From DASQFQ01 sp963802905 (GTDB lineage Bacteria; Actinomycetota; Thermoleophilia; Solirubrobacterales; Solirubrobacteraceae): 64,000 nt of DNA. The DNA lies in contig CAWDKH010000017.1 of assembly GCA_963802905.1 (NCBI GenBank), positions 186,001 through 250,000 of the forward strand, written 5' to 3'. The translations under genes were made by a program, and so were the position numbers. Under the pieces are notes generated by a model that saw nothing but the letters and a program-made list of their open reading frames with translations, did no database searches and was not told where the DNA came from. This document shows positions 1-10,075 of this stretch, one piece after another. The first letter of the stretch is position 1; every line of letters starts with the position of its first letter.

Positions 1-1819
1 GCAGCGCCGCGTGCGGCGACGTGGGCGGTCCACCACGTCGTCGCGATCGAAGCGCGTCCGCCGCGGCTCACCTCGAGCCCCGGCGACTCGCGCCCGAACT
101 CGACCTCGACCTGGCCGAGCAGCCCGTCGAGCCCGCTGTAGGCCTCGACGTCGCTGCGCCACGACGCGGGCAGCGAGCCGACCGGGTCGACGGTGACGAT
201 GCGGACCCGCTCGCCGCGCTGCGGCGAGCCGCCGGGCGAGGTTGAACTTGCCGATGTAGCCCCCGAAGAAGTGCTGGAGGTCGATCGACGGGATCAGCAG
301 GTTGATCCGCCGCGGCGCGTCGTCGCGAGACCGCGAGCCGCAGCGGCGCGATCTTCTCCGACGATGGCGCGGGCCGACGGCTCCGCGGGCGCGCGCGCTC
401 CCGGCCGCGGGTCGAACGCCGGCGGCGGGAGCGAGTCGAGCCGCGCCGAAGCGGGTCGGCCGGTCGCGGGCGGTGGCGGCCAGCAGGCGGCGCCAGGCGA
501 AGGCGTGGAAGAGCATCCACTCGGCGCCGAGCGTGTCGCGGCGGCGCGCCGAGCAGCTCCTGCGCGCCGCGCCACGCCAGCCCCGCGATCGGGGCGAGCG
601 AGCGGTCGGCGCGCTCGAAGCGCTCGAGCTCGCGGCGCTTGGCCGCCGGCATCCGCTCCCCGCAGCGCAGCCGCAGCACGGCGGTGAACTGCAGCAGCCG
701 GCAGGCGTCGACGTAGTAGTGCATGCGCCACAGCCGGATCCGCTCGCGCGGGTCGCGGCGCAGCGCGCCGAAGCGCTCGCGCATGCGCCGGCATGCGGTT
801 GGCGGCCGCGTGGCCGAGCGTCGCGTCGCCGTGCTGGACGTAGTCGTAGAGCGGCCGCTCGACGAACGCGATGTCGCCGAGCGAGAGCGCGCACGAGCGC
901 GAGCCAGTGGTCGTGGAAGTGCGCGAACTGGGCGGGCGGGAACGGCAGCGCGTCCTCGAGCAGGTCGGCGCGGAACAGCGAGGCGGCGCCGGTGACCGAG
1001 TTGGCCACCAGCAGCGACAGCAGGCTCGAGTGGTTGTTCGTGCGCCGGCCCCAGTAGCTGTCGGCGAGCACGCGGCCGTCGCGCCGCGACCACCCGCGCG
1101 TCGCTGTAGACGAGGCGGGCGTCGCCGAGCTCGGCCAGCAGCGTCGCGAGCTTGTCCTCGTGCCAGCGGTCGTCCTGGTCGGCGAGCGCGACGTAGGCCG
1201 CGCTCGGCGGGCGCCAGCGCCAGCGCGCGCTCGAAGTTGCGGTAGAAGCCGAGCCGGCGCGGGATTGCGGGAGAGCAGGAAGCGCGGGTCGTCGCCGAGC
1301 ACCTCCTGGATCGCGGCGAAGCGCTCCGGGGCCGAGCAGTCGTCGCTGACCACGCAGACCCAGTCGGTGTGGGTCTGGGCGCGGATCGAGTCGACCTGGC
1401 GCCGGAACAGCTCGAGCGGCGGGTCGCAGGTGGTCATGCAGACGGCGACGCTCGCCTGCGCGGCGACGCGGCTCGACGGGAGGCCGGATCGGGATGACGG
1501 CGAGCTCGGCCTCCGCCTGCCCGCCGCCGCTCGAACCGTGCCCGCAGCCCCAGCGCGAGCGGCGCCGAGCGCGGGCCGATCCGCGCGATGCCCCAGAACC
1601 CGCTCGCGTAGCCGTCGGGCCCGTTGGCGTGCATGGTCTCCAGCCGCGGCATCCCGAACGCGCCGAGCGGCTGCTCCTCGCCGTCGACGAGCAGCGTCAG
1701 CGACGCGATCGCGCTCGCCGGGCGCGAAGCACGTCCCGGCCACGAACAGCGCCGTGCCCGGCGCCGACCGCCAGCTCCGGCGGCAGCGGGGACTCGAGGC
1801 CGACCTGCAGCTCGGCCAT
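1..1819 (-). CDS. Bifunctional glycosyltransferase, GT2 plus WsaF-like domain (partial, frame-broken)
   Basis: Stitching frames on the minus strand gives three parts. First is an N-terminal domain containing the segments LLVDGEEQPLGAFG and SGFWGIARIGP. Next is a GT2 catalytic domain with DWVCVVSDDCSAPE, RLGFYRNFERALAL and DQDDRWHEDKLA. Near the window start is the beginning of a second domain, INLLIPSIDLQHFFGGYIGK followed by ATTWWTAH, as in WsaF-type rhamnosyltransferases. It probably adds sugars to a surface polysaccharide on the cytoplasmic face. The ATG at 1819 overlaps the stop of the upstream acyltransferase remnant (TGATG). The C-terminus lies outside the window. At least six single-base indels break the frame, for example near 1265, where one extra C sits before the RRLGF segment. 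A paralogue without the WsaF part is at 6189. Confidence 0.75.
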
Positions 1820-2191
1820 CAGCGCTCCTTGCGCCGCAGGAACGGCAGCTCGATGAAGCGGTAGCTCGCCGCCGCGATCGCGCACGAGACGGCCAGCGTG
1901 AGCACGAGCGCGATCGGCGTGGCGCCCTGCGGGATGCGGTTGACGAGGTCGAGCCCGGCGGCATCGAAGTCGTGCGGACTCTCGGGCAGGATCAGCAACT
2001 GGGCGAAGTGCCAGAGGAAGACGCCGTAGGAGATCAGCCCGAGCCAGCCAGCGGCGCCCCCGCCAGCAGCGCTGGGGGACGGCGCGCGGCGCGTCCCCGA
2101 GCACGTGCCAGACGAGGTTCCCGGGCGGCGGCGCGACCGCGGGCGAGGGCGCCGCGGCGTGACGGCCGGGACTGGCTGCCGCGGTCGTCAT
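1819..2191 (-). pseudogene. C-terminal remnant of an acyltransferase-3 family membrane protein
   Basis: About 75 uninterrupted residues on the minus strand begin WLGLISYGVFLWHFAQLL and end YRFIELPFLRRKER. This is the typical last transmembrane part of OafA/acyltransferase-3 enzymes, which transfer acyl groups to surface sugars. A full-length family member has about 350 residues and ten membrane spans. Here only about 120 codons fit before the divergent methyltransferase, and one frameshift near 2050 separates the ends. The TGA stop overlaps the ATG of the glycosyltransferase downstream. I read it as a truncated, probably inactive gene, though loss of sequence by misassembly is possible because the whole area is indel-rich. 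Confidence 0.55.
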
Positions 2192-2211
2192 CCGCCCGAG
2201 CGTAGCCGAAG

Positions 2212-2217
2212 TACACT
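2212..2217 (+). promoter_or_regulatory. Predicted -10 box TACACT for the methyltransferase
   Basis: TACACT ends 10 nt before the ATG at 2228. This matches the TAnnnT-to-start spacing seen at many genes here and predicts a leaderless or nearly leaderless transcript. No convincing -35 box or ribosome binding site is visible. Confidence 0.45.
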
Positions 2218-2227
2218 CGCCCGCTCG

Positions 2228-3222
2228 ATGCAACGCGAGCAGCCGCAGATCGACCCGTACGCGCACGATCCCGGCCGCTGGGCGCACTCGCTGCTCAACC
2301 TCGCGGAGATCATGCTGCCCTGCCTCGACGCGGCCGGCGCGCGGTCGGTCGTGGAGGTCGGCGCCTACGCCGGCGACCTGACGGGCGTGCTCGTCGACTG
2401 GGCGGCGGGCTCGGGCGCGCGCGTGGTCGCGATCGACCCGTCGCCGCACGCGCGCTCGTCCGCCTCGCCGAGGAGCGCGCCGAGCTGGAGCTGGTGCGCG
2501 AGCCGAGCCTCGACGGCGCTGGCCGCGCCTCGCACCGGCGACGCGGTGATCATCGACGGCGACCACAACTACTTCACGGTCAGCGAGGAGCTGCGGCTGA
2601 TCGCCGAGGCGTCCGGCGCCGAGCCTGCCGCTGCTGCTCTTCCACGACGTCGGCTGGCCGCACGGCCGGCGCGACGACTACTTCGCGCCCGAGCAGATCC
2701 CGGCCGAGCACCGCCAGCCGATCCACGAGGGCGGAGGGCTGCATCCCGGACGAGCCGGGGGTCGCGCCGGCGGGCTGCCCTACCGCGCGGCCGCGGCGCG
2801 CGAGGGCGGCCCGCGGCAACGGCGTGCTGACCGCGGTCGAGGACTTCGTCGCCGAGCGCGACGACCTGCGGCTGGCGATCGTGCCGGCGTTCTTCGGCCT
2901 CGGCGTCGTCTGGCAGCACCGACGCGCCATGGGCCGCGGCGATCGCCGAGCTGCTCGAGCCGTGGGACCGCAACCCGCTGCTGGCGCGGCTCGAGGCCAA
3001 CCGCGTCCTCCATCTCGCCGAGTCGCACCGTCAGCGCGTGCACCGCACGTCGGCGCTCGCAGCAGCGCGCGGCGCGGCAGGAGGCCGTGCTGCGGCGGCT
3101 GCTCGACTCGAGCGCGTTCGCGCTCGCCGAGCGGCTGTCGCGCCTGCGCCACCGCGCCGGCGTCGCGCGCGGCGCAGTCGGTGGTCTCCAAGGAGGAGAT
3201 CCGCCGGGCGCTGGACGACTAG
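2228..3222 (+). CDS. Class I SAM-dependent methyltransferase (frame-broken)
   Basis: The stitched product starts MQREQPQIDPYAHDPGRW and has the SAM-binding motif SVVEVGAYAGDLTG, followed by the acidic strand end VVAIDPSPHA. It then has the segment VIIDGDHNYFTVSEELRLI and LFHDVGWPHGRRDDYF, as in Methyltransf_24 enzymes encoded in glycan clusters. The C-terminal 100 residues are helical and end SKEEIRRALDD. It probably methylates a sugar, or a sugar-linked group, of the surface polymer. Single-base shifts occur near 2455, 2630, 2745, 2815, 2930, 3050 and 3170. It converges with the glycosyltransferase on the minus strand, and the two stops share a CTAG at 3219-3222. Confidence 0.7.
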
Positions 3223-4153
3223 CGCCGCCGGCCCGCAGGCGCGCGTCCGGCGCCAGAGGTTCGCGCCGCCGCAGCGGCAGCGGTGATGCGCCAGCTGATG
3301 CTCTGCTCGCGATCTCGTCGATCGCGCGCTGGAACTGCGCGCTCGCGGGCCTCGTACTGCAGCTGCTTCGAGCACGGCGCGCGGCGCGTGCGGCCTCCGC
3401 CTCGGCCTCGGCGCGCCGCGCGATCGCGCTGCCAGTCGCTCGTCGAGCTGCGGTGGCGCCGGGGATCTGCCCGTCCCACTTCTCGGCGAGCCGCATGTGC
3501 GCCTCGACCCAGCCCTCGGGATCGCTCGACCAGCTCGAGCGAGTGGTGGTGGACGGCGCGGAAGTCGGCGGTCACCACCTTGCGGCCGGCGGCGCGCACC
3601 TGCAGGCAGAAGTCGAAGTCGTAGCCGTGGAGCTGGCCGAGCGACTCGTCGAAGCGGAGCGTTGCGGACCGCCCACGGCGAGAGCACGAGCAGGAAGCCG
3701 TCGACCGCGTCGACCTCGCCGGTGCGCGCGAACGGCGGGCGCTCCTCCGGCGTCCACGCGAAGCCGGGAGCTCGCCGCCGCCGAGCTCGCCGTAGCGGTG
3801 GATGAACGACGCCCAGGTGACCGAGCCCTCCCACCACGCGATGCTGCGGACGCCGAGCGCGCCGACGCAGCCGGCGACGCCGACGTCCGGGTCGCGCGAG
3901 CGCCTCGCGCACCTTGGCGCAGAAGTCGGGGTCGACGAGCTCGGTGTCCTGGTGGACGAGCACGAGCGCCTCGAGGTCGTCGCGCCGCGGCGGCCGCGTC
4001 GAGGATCAGGTTGTAGGCGCGGAAGATCGAGCCCGTCGGCGCTGTAGGCGAAGCACCGCGGCGCCCGGCTCGGCGACGCGCGTCGATGCCCGGCTCGGCG
4101 AAGCGCTCGTAGACCTCCGGCGTCGGTGATCGGGGCAGCCGAAGCGCGATCAT
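3219..4153 (-). CDS. Glycosyltransferase, tandem copy A (frame-broken)
   Basis: It starts MIALRLPRSPTPEVYERFAE and continues through IFRAYNLILDAA, LVHQDTELVDPDFCAKVREAL, VRSIAWWEGSVTWASFIHRY and VDGFLLVLSPWAVRN. After these come HGYDFDFCLQVRAAGRKVVT and VVHHHSLEL-type segments, then an Ala/Glu/Arg coiled coil near the C-terminus. The layout fits the Glyco_tranf_2_5-like group, where HQD plays the metal-binding role. Its ATG overlaps the stop of copy B (ATGA at 4150-4153), so the two are translationally coupled. Copies A and B are clear paralogues but differ throughout, so this is an old duplication. Several 1-nt shifts break the frame. Confidence 0.7.
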
Positions 4154-5066
4154 CGCGGCCCGGCGCGCCCTGCGCGCGGCGTTGAGCCGGCGCAGCGGCG
4201 CCGTGAGCCGCCAGCTCGTGCTCTCGGTGACCTCGGCGAGCTCGCCGCTCGAGCTCGCGTCGTCTCGCGCGTCGGCGCTCGAGCTCGCCGCGACCGCCTG
4301 CGGTGCGCGCCAGCGCGGCCTCCGCCTCGGCGCGCCGCGCGCGCTCCCTCCAGTCGTGCCGGTCGCGTGCCGACGCCCGGCATGCGGCCGTCCCACTTCT
4401 CGGCGACCCGCATGTGCGCCTCGATCCACGTCTCGGGGTCGCTGACGAGCTCGAGCGAGTGGTGGTGGACGACGCTGAAGTCGGCGGTCACGACCTTGCG
4501 GCCCGCGGCGCGAACCTGCAGGCAGAAGTCGAAGTCGTAGCCGTGCAGCTGGCCGAGCGACTCGTCGAAGCGGACGTTGCGCACCGACCCACGGCGAGAG
4601 CACGAGGACGAAGCCGTCGACGGTGTCGACCTCGCCGGTGCGCGCGTACGGCGGGCAGCTCGTCCTCGTCCCACGAGAGCGCCGGCAGATCGCCGCCGCC
4701 GAGCTCGCGGTAGCGGTGGGTGAACGACGCCCAGGTGACCGAGCCCTCCCACCAGGCGATGCTGCGCACCCCGACCGCGCCGACGCAGCCGACGACGCCG
4801 ACGTCCGGGTCGCTCGAGCGCCTCGCGCACCTTGGCGCAGAAGTCCGGGCTCGACGATCTCGGCGTCCTGGTGCACAGCACGAGCGCCTCGAGGTCGTCG
4901 CGCTCGGCGACGCTGTCCAGGATCAGGTTGTAGGAGCGGAAGATCGAGCCCGGCGGCCGCGTTGGCGAGCACCTCCGAGTCGGGCTCGGCCGCGAGCCGG
5001 ATCCCGGGCTCGGCGCACCGCCGGTAGAGCTCCGGCGTCGGTGATCGAGGAGGCGAAGACGATCAT
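4150..5066 (-). CDS. Glycosyltransferase, tandem copy B (frame-broken)
   Basis: This paralogue of copy A starts MIVFASSITDAELYRRCAEP and shows IFRSYNLILDSVAERDDLEA, LVHQDAEIVEPDFCAK-like and WWEGSVTWASFTHRY segments. Further on are VDTVDGFVLVLSPWV and HGYDFDFCLQVRAAGRKVVT, then SLELVSDPETWIEAHMRVAE and an Arg-rich coiled-coil tail. It should use a nucleotide-sugar donor in the cytoplasm. The ATG at 5066 overlaps the TGA of the TylF-type gene (ATGA). Three minus-strand genes are therefore coupled: methyltransferase, copy B, copy A. Frame breaks occur near 4365, 4595, 4670, 4850 and 4960. Confidence 0.7.
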
Positions 5067-6110
5067 CGCGCCGCGCTCGCCCACGAGCTGGCGCCGCAGC
5101 CACGCGCGCAGGCCGACGGCAGCCTCGGCGGCCGCGAGCCGCTCGCGCAGTGCGCTCGAGCTCCCGCGCGAGCTCGAGCTCACGTCGGTCGGGACGTGCG
5201 CGCGCGCCGGCGCGCGGTCGCGGCGCGCGGCGCCGGCGCCGGCGCTCGGCCGGCGTCGGTGCGATCTCGATCGGCGCGCTCGCTCTCGCGGCGCCAGCGC
5301 GCGCCGGTCGCAGTCGACCTTCTCGATCGGCTCCTCGATGCCGTGCTCGCGCGGAACTCGTCGACCGCCTGCCGGCACTCCGGGAACGCGCCGTAGTCGT
5401 CGAGGACCAGGTAGCCGCCGGTGGCGAGGCCCGGGTAGAGCGAGCGCAGCGCCAGCGCGGGTCGGCTCGTAGGTGTCGCCGTCGAGCCGGACGATCGCCC
5501 AGCGGCGGCCCGCGCAGCGGCGGGCAGCGTCTCCTCGAAGAAGCCGGGGACGAACGCGCACGCCGCGCTCGCAGCCCGAGGCGCGCGAAGTTCTCGCTGC
5601 ACCTCCTCCAGCGGCACGGCGAGGAAGTCGAACGCGTCAGTCGAGCGCGCTCGCTCGGCTCGTCGGCGGGAAGCCCTCGAACGAGTCCGCGACCCAGACG
5701 GTGCGGTCGTCGCCGAGCGAGTCGAGCGTGGCGCGCATGAGGATCGACGCGCCGCCGCGCCAGGATCCCGCCTCGATCAGGTCACCCGTCGACGCCGTCG
5801 CGCGACGACTGACTCGACGCAGCGCTGAAGGTCGTCGAGCCGGTCGAGCCCGACCATCGTCAGGCCCTGGAGCGGCCAGTCCATGCCCGGCGGCGCGCAG
5901 CCGCAGCCCCTCGCCGCGCAGCTCGCGCGAGCATCACTCTGCCGTCGGCATCGCGCCGACCGAGAGGTGCTCGTGCCCGACCAGGTCGCAGAGGCGAGCT
6001 TGAGCAGGTCGAGGTAGGCGCGCGCGCAGCGCCTCGGCCTCCGGCGCCGGGTCCGGCCGCGCGCGGCGCGCGCGCGTCCCGGATGCGGCTCGCGAGGCGG
6101 CGACCTGCAT
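5063..6110 (-). CDS. TylF/MycF-type macrocin O-methyltransferase-like protein (frame-broken)
   Basis: The stitched product has MDWPLQGLTMVGLDRLDDLQ, then LIEAGSWRGGASILMRA, WVADSFEGFPP, RLDGDTYEPTRAALRSLYPG and GYLVLDDYGAFPECRQAVDE. This order is diagnostic of the TylF family of sugar O-methyltransferases, which use SAM and a divalent metal held by the Asp pair. The ATG at 6110 gives MQVAASRAASG. A C-terminal extension of about 70 residues is rich in Arg/Ala and then forms a helical tail with LRERLAAAEAAVGLRAWLRR. The stop overlaps the downstream glycosyltransferase start. Product identity is fairly secure, but the exact sugar substrate cannot be told. Confidence 0.72.
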
Positions 6111-6173
6111 CGCGCAGCGACGATATCTGCGGATGTCGGCAGTCCGGCTCGTGACATCATCGACCGGAGAGGA

Positions 6174-6179
6174 TAGGTT
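6174..6179 (+). promoter_or_regulatory. Predicted -10 box TAGGTT for the + strand glycan operon
   Basis: TAGGTT ends 9 nt before the GTG at 6189, inside the 78-bp gap between two divergent transcription units. It would start a leaderless transcript for the GT2, wzt, wzm and TPR genes. Confidence 0.4.
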
Positions 6180-6188
6180 CCGCCGCCC

Positions 6189-7586
6189 GTGAGCGAGACC
6201 TGGTGGCGACCCTCGAGAGCCCGCTCCCGGCCGCTGCCGCGGGCGCCCGCGACCGCGCTGTTCCTGTACGGCAGCTGCTTCGCACAGCGGCGGACGCCTG
6301 CGGCCCTCGAGGTGCTCGTCGACGGTGCCACGGTCGACCAGGCGGGCCGCACTGGAACGTCAAGCGCGCGACCGGGCAGCGCCACAGCGGCTTCTGGGCC
6401 ATCGTGCCGATCGCCCCGCGCCAGCGCGCCGGCAGCGTGGAGCTCGCGCTCGCGGCGCGGCTGGCGGCGGCGAGCGAGTCGCCGCCCGCTCGGGCGCATC
6501 GAGGTCGTACCGCCGAGCCGCCGCCGAGCCTCGGCCGGCCGGCCCGACGGGCTGATCGCGGTCTGCATGGCGACGTTCGAGCCCGACATGGCGCTGTTCC
6601 GCGCGCAGGTCGAGTCGCTGCGGGCGCAGACCGACAGCGACTGGGTCTGCGTCGTCAGCGACGACTGCTCGGCGCCCGAGCACTTCGAGCGCATCGCGCG
6701 CGGTGGTCGGGGGACGACCCGCGCTTCGTGCGTCTCGCGCTCCGACGGAGCGGCTGGGCTTCTACCGCAACTTCGAGCGCGCGCTCGCGCTCGCGCCCGC
6801 CGAGGCCGAGCTGATCGCGCTCTGCGACCAGGACGACCGCTGGCACCCGGACAAGCTCGCGGTGCTGCGCGCGGCGCTCGGCGGCGCGCAGCTCGTCTAC
6901 TCCGACCAGCGGCTCGTGGACGCCGACGGGCCGCGTGCTGCGCGACACGCTGTGGCAGGGGCGCGCGCAACAACCACACCGACCTCGCCTCGATGCTGGT
7001 CGCGAACACGATCACCGGCGCCGCGACGCTGTTGCGGCGCGAGGTGGCCGAGCTCGCGCTGCCGTTCCCCGACACGCCCGGGCTGCAGTTCCACGACCAC
7101 TGGCTCGGCGCTCGTCGCGCTCGCGGCGGGCGACGTCGCGTACGTCGACCGCCCGCTCTACGACTACGTCCAGCACCGCGGCGCGATCTTCGGCGCACGT
7201 GACCCACGGCGAGCGCCGCGCGCGCGGCGCCTGCGCGCCGGCTGCGCGCGGGCGCGGCCTACTTCCGCGGCTATCTGCCGCGCGCGCTGCTCGCGCAGAT
7301 CCTGCTCGTCGCGCTGCGCGGCGCCGGCTGACGCCGGCAAGCGGCGCGCGCTGCGAGCGCTTCGTCGCCGCCGAGCGCTCGCCGCGGCGTTGCCTGGCTG
7401 GCGGCGCGCCCGCTGCGCGCGCTCGCCGGCCGCAACGAGACGCTCGGGAGCGAGAGCGAGCTCGCTGCCCGGGCATCGCTCTGGCGGCGGCTCGCGCCGG
7501 CGTCCGGCGCGGCTCGGACGCGAGCCTGCCCGACGCTCGCCAGCTTCGAGCAGCGGCGGCTGCGGCGCTGGCGGGCGCGCGTCTGA
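6189..7586 (+). CDS. Glycosyltransferase family 2 with N-terminal accessory domain (frame-broken)
   Basis: It starts VSETWW. The first 110 residues contain ATALFLYGSCFA, LEVLVDGATVDQ and SGFWAIVPIAPR, matching the N-terminal domain of the protein at 1-1819. The GT2 domain shows VESLRAQTDSDWVCVVSDDC, RLGFYRNFERALAL and ELIALCDQDDRWHPDKLAVL. It ends FHDHWLGALVALAAGD-like and YVDRPLYDYVQHRG. A helical C-terminal tail of about 120 residues ends LRRWRARV with the TGA at 7584-7586. Donor and acceptor are unknown. Neighbouring ABC exporter genes suggest it extends a lipid-linked polymer before export. At least six 1-nt shifts are present. Confidence 0.75.
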
Positions 7587-7611
7587 GCGCCGCGTACGCT
7601 TCTCGAGCCGG

Positions 7612-8842
7612 ATGCGCCGCACCCGTCGTCATCGAGGCCCGCGGGGTCGAGAAGACCTTCCGCATCCCGCACCAGCGGGTCGACACGTTCAAGGAGCGCG
7701 CGCTGCATCCGCTCGCGCGCGGCGAGTACCGCGAGCTGCGCGCGCTGCGCGGCATCTCCTTCGACGTCCACCAGGGCGAGTTCTTCGGGATCGTCGGGCG
7801 CAACGGCTCCGGCAAGAGCACGCTGCTGAAGATCATGGCGAGCATCTACCGCGCCGACGCCGGGCGGATCCGCATGGCCGGGCGGCTGGCGCCGTTCATC
7901 GAGCTCGGCGTCGGCTTCAACCCCGAGCTCACGTCGCGCGAGAACGTCGTGCTCAACGGCGTGATGATGGGCCTCGGCCGGCGCGAGGCGCGGCGCCGGC
8001 TCGACGCGGTGCTCGACTTCGCCGAGCTGCGCGAGTTCACCGACCTCAAGCTGAAGAACTACTCGTCGGGGATGATGGTGCGGCTCGCGTTCGCGGTGAT
8101 GGTCGAGGCCGACGCCGACATCATGCTCGATCGACGAGGTGCTCGCCGTCGGCGACGCGGCGTTCGCGCAGAAGTGCATGGACGTCTTCCGCGAGAAGCG
8201 CCGCGCGGGGCGGACGCTCGTGCTCGTGACCCACGACATGGCGACCGTCCAGGGCTTCTGCGACCGCGCGATGCTGCATCCACGACGGCGAGCTGCGCTA
8301 CATCGGCGACCCGGAGGAGACGGCGCTGCGCTACTACCGGCTCAACTTCGGCGGCGCCGACGAGGCAGCCCAACGGCGGCGGCGGCGTCCCCGACGTCAA
8401 CGTGCGGGTGGTCGACGCGTGGCTCGAGAACGAGCCGGCGAGCGGGTCGAGAACGTCGAGCAGGGCGAGCCGATCGGCCTCGGCGTCGGTGTTCGAGGCG
8501 CGCCACGACCTCGAGGCGCCGGTGTTCGGCTTCCACTTCCTCAACGCCGACGGCGTGCACGGTCTTCGGCTTCAACCGCACGCTGCGGCGGACGAGCGAG
8601 CCGACCGCGTCGCCGGCCGGCCGGCGCGTGCGCGTCGCCGGCCGGATCGAGAACCCGCTGCTGCCCGGGCGCTACTTCGTCAGCTGCCTGGATCTCGCGC
8701 AACCGCACGCAGGGCGACCTCGCGCTGCACGTCGTGCGGCTGCTCGACTTCATCGTCTACGGCACGCGGCCCGGGTCCGGGCAGCGTGTCGCGTCGACGC
8801 CGACGTCGACGGCCGGAGCTCGACCCGGGAGCGCGCGCGTGA
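7612..8842 (+). CDS. wzt: Wzt-type polysaccharide ABC transporter ATPase with C-terminal Wzt_C domain (frame-broken)
   Basis: The ATPase part is almost intact: VVIEARGVEKTFRIPHQRVD, Walker A GIVGRNGSGKSTLLK, the signature region LKNYSSGMMVRLAFA, Walker B DIMLIDEVLAVGD and the switch His in LVTHDMATVQGFC. A beta-sandwich of about 140 residues follows (NVRVVDAWLEN, VFGFHFLNADGV, RIENPLLPGRYFVS), as in Wzt proteins that read the finished glycan end. It energises export of an undecaprenyl-linked polymer with Wzm. The best start is ATG 7612, with a TACGCT -10 box at 7595-7600, but a shift follows within four codons. Other shifts are at 8126-8132 (CTCGATC where the frame needs CTGATC), 8278, 8370, 8560 and 8700. 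The stop overlaps wzm (GTGA). Confidence 0.82.
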
Positions 8843-9690
8843 GCGAGGCGGCGCTCGAGCTGCGCGACGTGCGCGGCCCGTCCGCGCTGGGCGGCGGGTG
8901 GCGGCGCGCGCTCGACCTGCTCTACCTGATCGCGGTCACCGAGTTCAAGCGCACCTACTTCGGCACCGCGCTCGGCTATCTGTGGTCGCTCGCGCGGCCG
9001 CTGATGCTGTTCGCCGTGCTGCTGGCCGTCTTCACGCAGGCGTTCGACCTCGGCGACCGCGTGCCGCACTATCCCGTGCTGCTGCTGTTCAACATCGTGC
9101 TGTTCAGCTTCTTCCAGGAGGCGACGACGCAGGCGGTCGAGCTCGATCGTCAGCCAGGAGGCGGTGGTGCGCAAGACGCAGTTCCCGCGGCTCGTGATCC
9201 CGCTCGCGGTCGTGCTGACGAGCGCTGTTCAACCTCGGCGCTGAACCTCGTCGTCGTGTTCGTGCTTCCTGCTCGCCTGCGGCGATCGACGCCGATGTGG
9301 ACGTGGCTGCTGGCTTCCCGCTCGTGCTCGCGCGCGCTGATCGTCCTCACCACCGCGGTGGCGATGATCGTCTCCGCGCTGTACCCGCGCTTCCGCGACA
9401 TCGGCGATCATCTGGACGCGTCGCTGGCGACGGCGCTGTTCTACGCGACGCCGGTGCTCTACCCGCTCGAGATCGTGCCGGAGACGCTGCGCGACATGCT
9501 CGCGCTGAACCCGCTGGCGCCGCTGTTCGAGCTCGCGCGCAAGTGGGTGATCGACCCGGACGCGCCGGGCCGGTCGCGGCGGCGGGCGGCACGGCCGCTG
9601 CTGATCCCGGTCGCGATCTTCGTCGGGACGTGCGTGCTCGCGGTGTGGGTGTTCCGGCGCGAGGCGCCGCGGATCGCGGAGGAGCTGTGA
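8839..9690 (+). CDS. wzm: Wzm-type polysaccharide ABC transporter permease (frame-broken)
   Basis: It starts GTG at 8839, overlapping the wzt stop. Segments AVTEFKRTYFGTALGYLWSL, PLMLFAVLLAVFTQAFDLG and VLLLFNIVLFSFFQEATTQ are typical of ABC-2 polysaccharide permeases. So are VVRKTQFPRLVIPLAVVLTS, YPRFRDIGDHLDASLATALF and YATPVLYPLEIVPETLRDML. Six membrane spans are expected, and length after frame repair is about 283 residues, normal for the family. Shifts lie at 9142-9148 (again CTCGATC for CTGATC), near 9222, 9262-9315 and 9575. It forms the export channel with Wzt. Confidence 0.82.
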   Translation: MSEAALELRDVRGPSALGGGWRRALDLLYLIAVTEFKRTYFGTALGYLWSLARPLMLFAVLLAVFTQAFDLGDRVPHYPVLLLFNIVLFSFFQEATTQAVELDRQPGGGGAQDAVPAARDPARGRADERCSTSALNLVVVFVLPARLRRSTPMWTWLLASRSCSRALIVLTTAVAMIVSALYPRFRDIGDHLDASLATALFYATPVLYPLEIVPETLRDMLALNPLAPLFELARKWVIDPDAPGRSRRRAARPLLIPVAIFVGTCVLAVWVFRREAPRIAEEL

Positions 9691-10075
9691 GCGTGGCGCG
9701 CGGTCGCGTCGTCGTCGTCGCGGTGCTGGTGATCGCGCTGGCTCGGCGGTGATGGAGCGCGACGACGCGGCTCCAGCGCGCGGTGCAGCCGCCGGGCGCC
9801 GCGGGCGCCGGCGACGTCGGCGCGCGCCGAGCGGCGTTCCGCGACGCGCGGCTGCTGAACCCCGACACCGCGCCCGACATCGGCCGCGCGCTCCTCTACC
9901 AGGGCCAGGGCCGCCGTCGAGGCGGCCGCGCTGCTCGAGGACGTGCTGCGCCGCGAGCCCGACAACCTGACGGCGTGGGGCGTGCTCTACGTCGTCGCGC
10001 GCGGGTCCGACCCGGCGACCGCGCGGCGGGCGCTGGCCGCGCGCGCGCGGCTGGATCCGCTGCGCGCGCGCCGGC
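9687..10075 (+). CDS. Membrane-anchored TPR protein (frame-broken, 3' end uncertain)
   Basis: The GTG at 9687 overlaps the wzm stop (GTGA). The product begins VSVARGRVVVVAVLVIAL, a signal anchor, followed by about two tetratricopeptide-like helical pairs: AARAAFRDARLLNPDTAPD, GRALLYQGQGR and ALLEDVLRREPDNLTAWGVL, then ATARRALAARARLDPL. TPR proteins of this kind often sit beside polysaccharide polymerases and act as scaffolds. The stop cannot be fixed because the end runs into the antisense 3' end of the polymerase gene in an indel-rich stretch. Confidence 0.6.

Noticed and set aside
3219..5066. Assembly duplication of one glycosyltransferase gene
   Set aside because: The two copies differ at many amino-acid positions and in their C-terminal coiled coils, so they are real paralogues.
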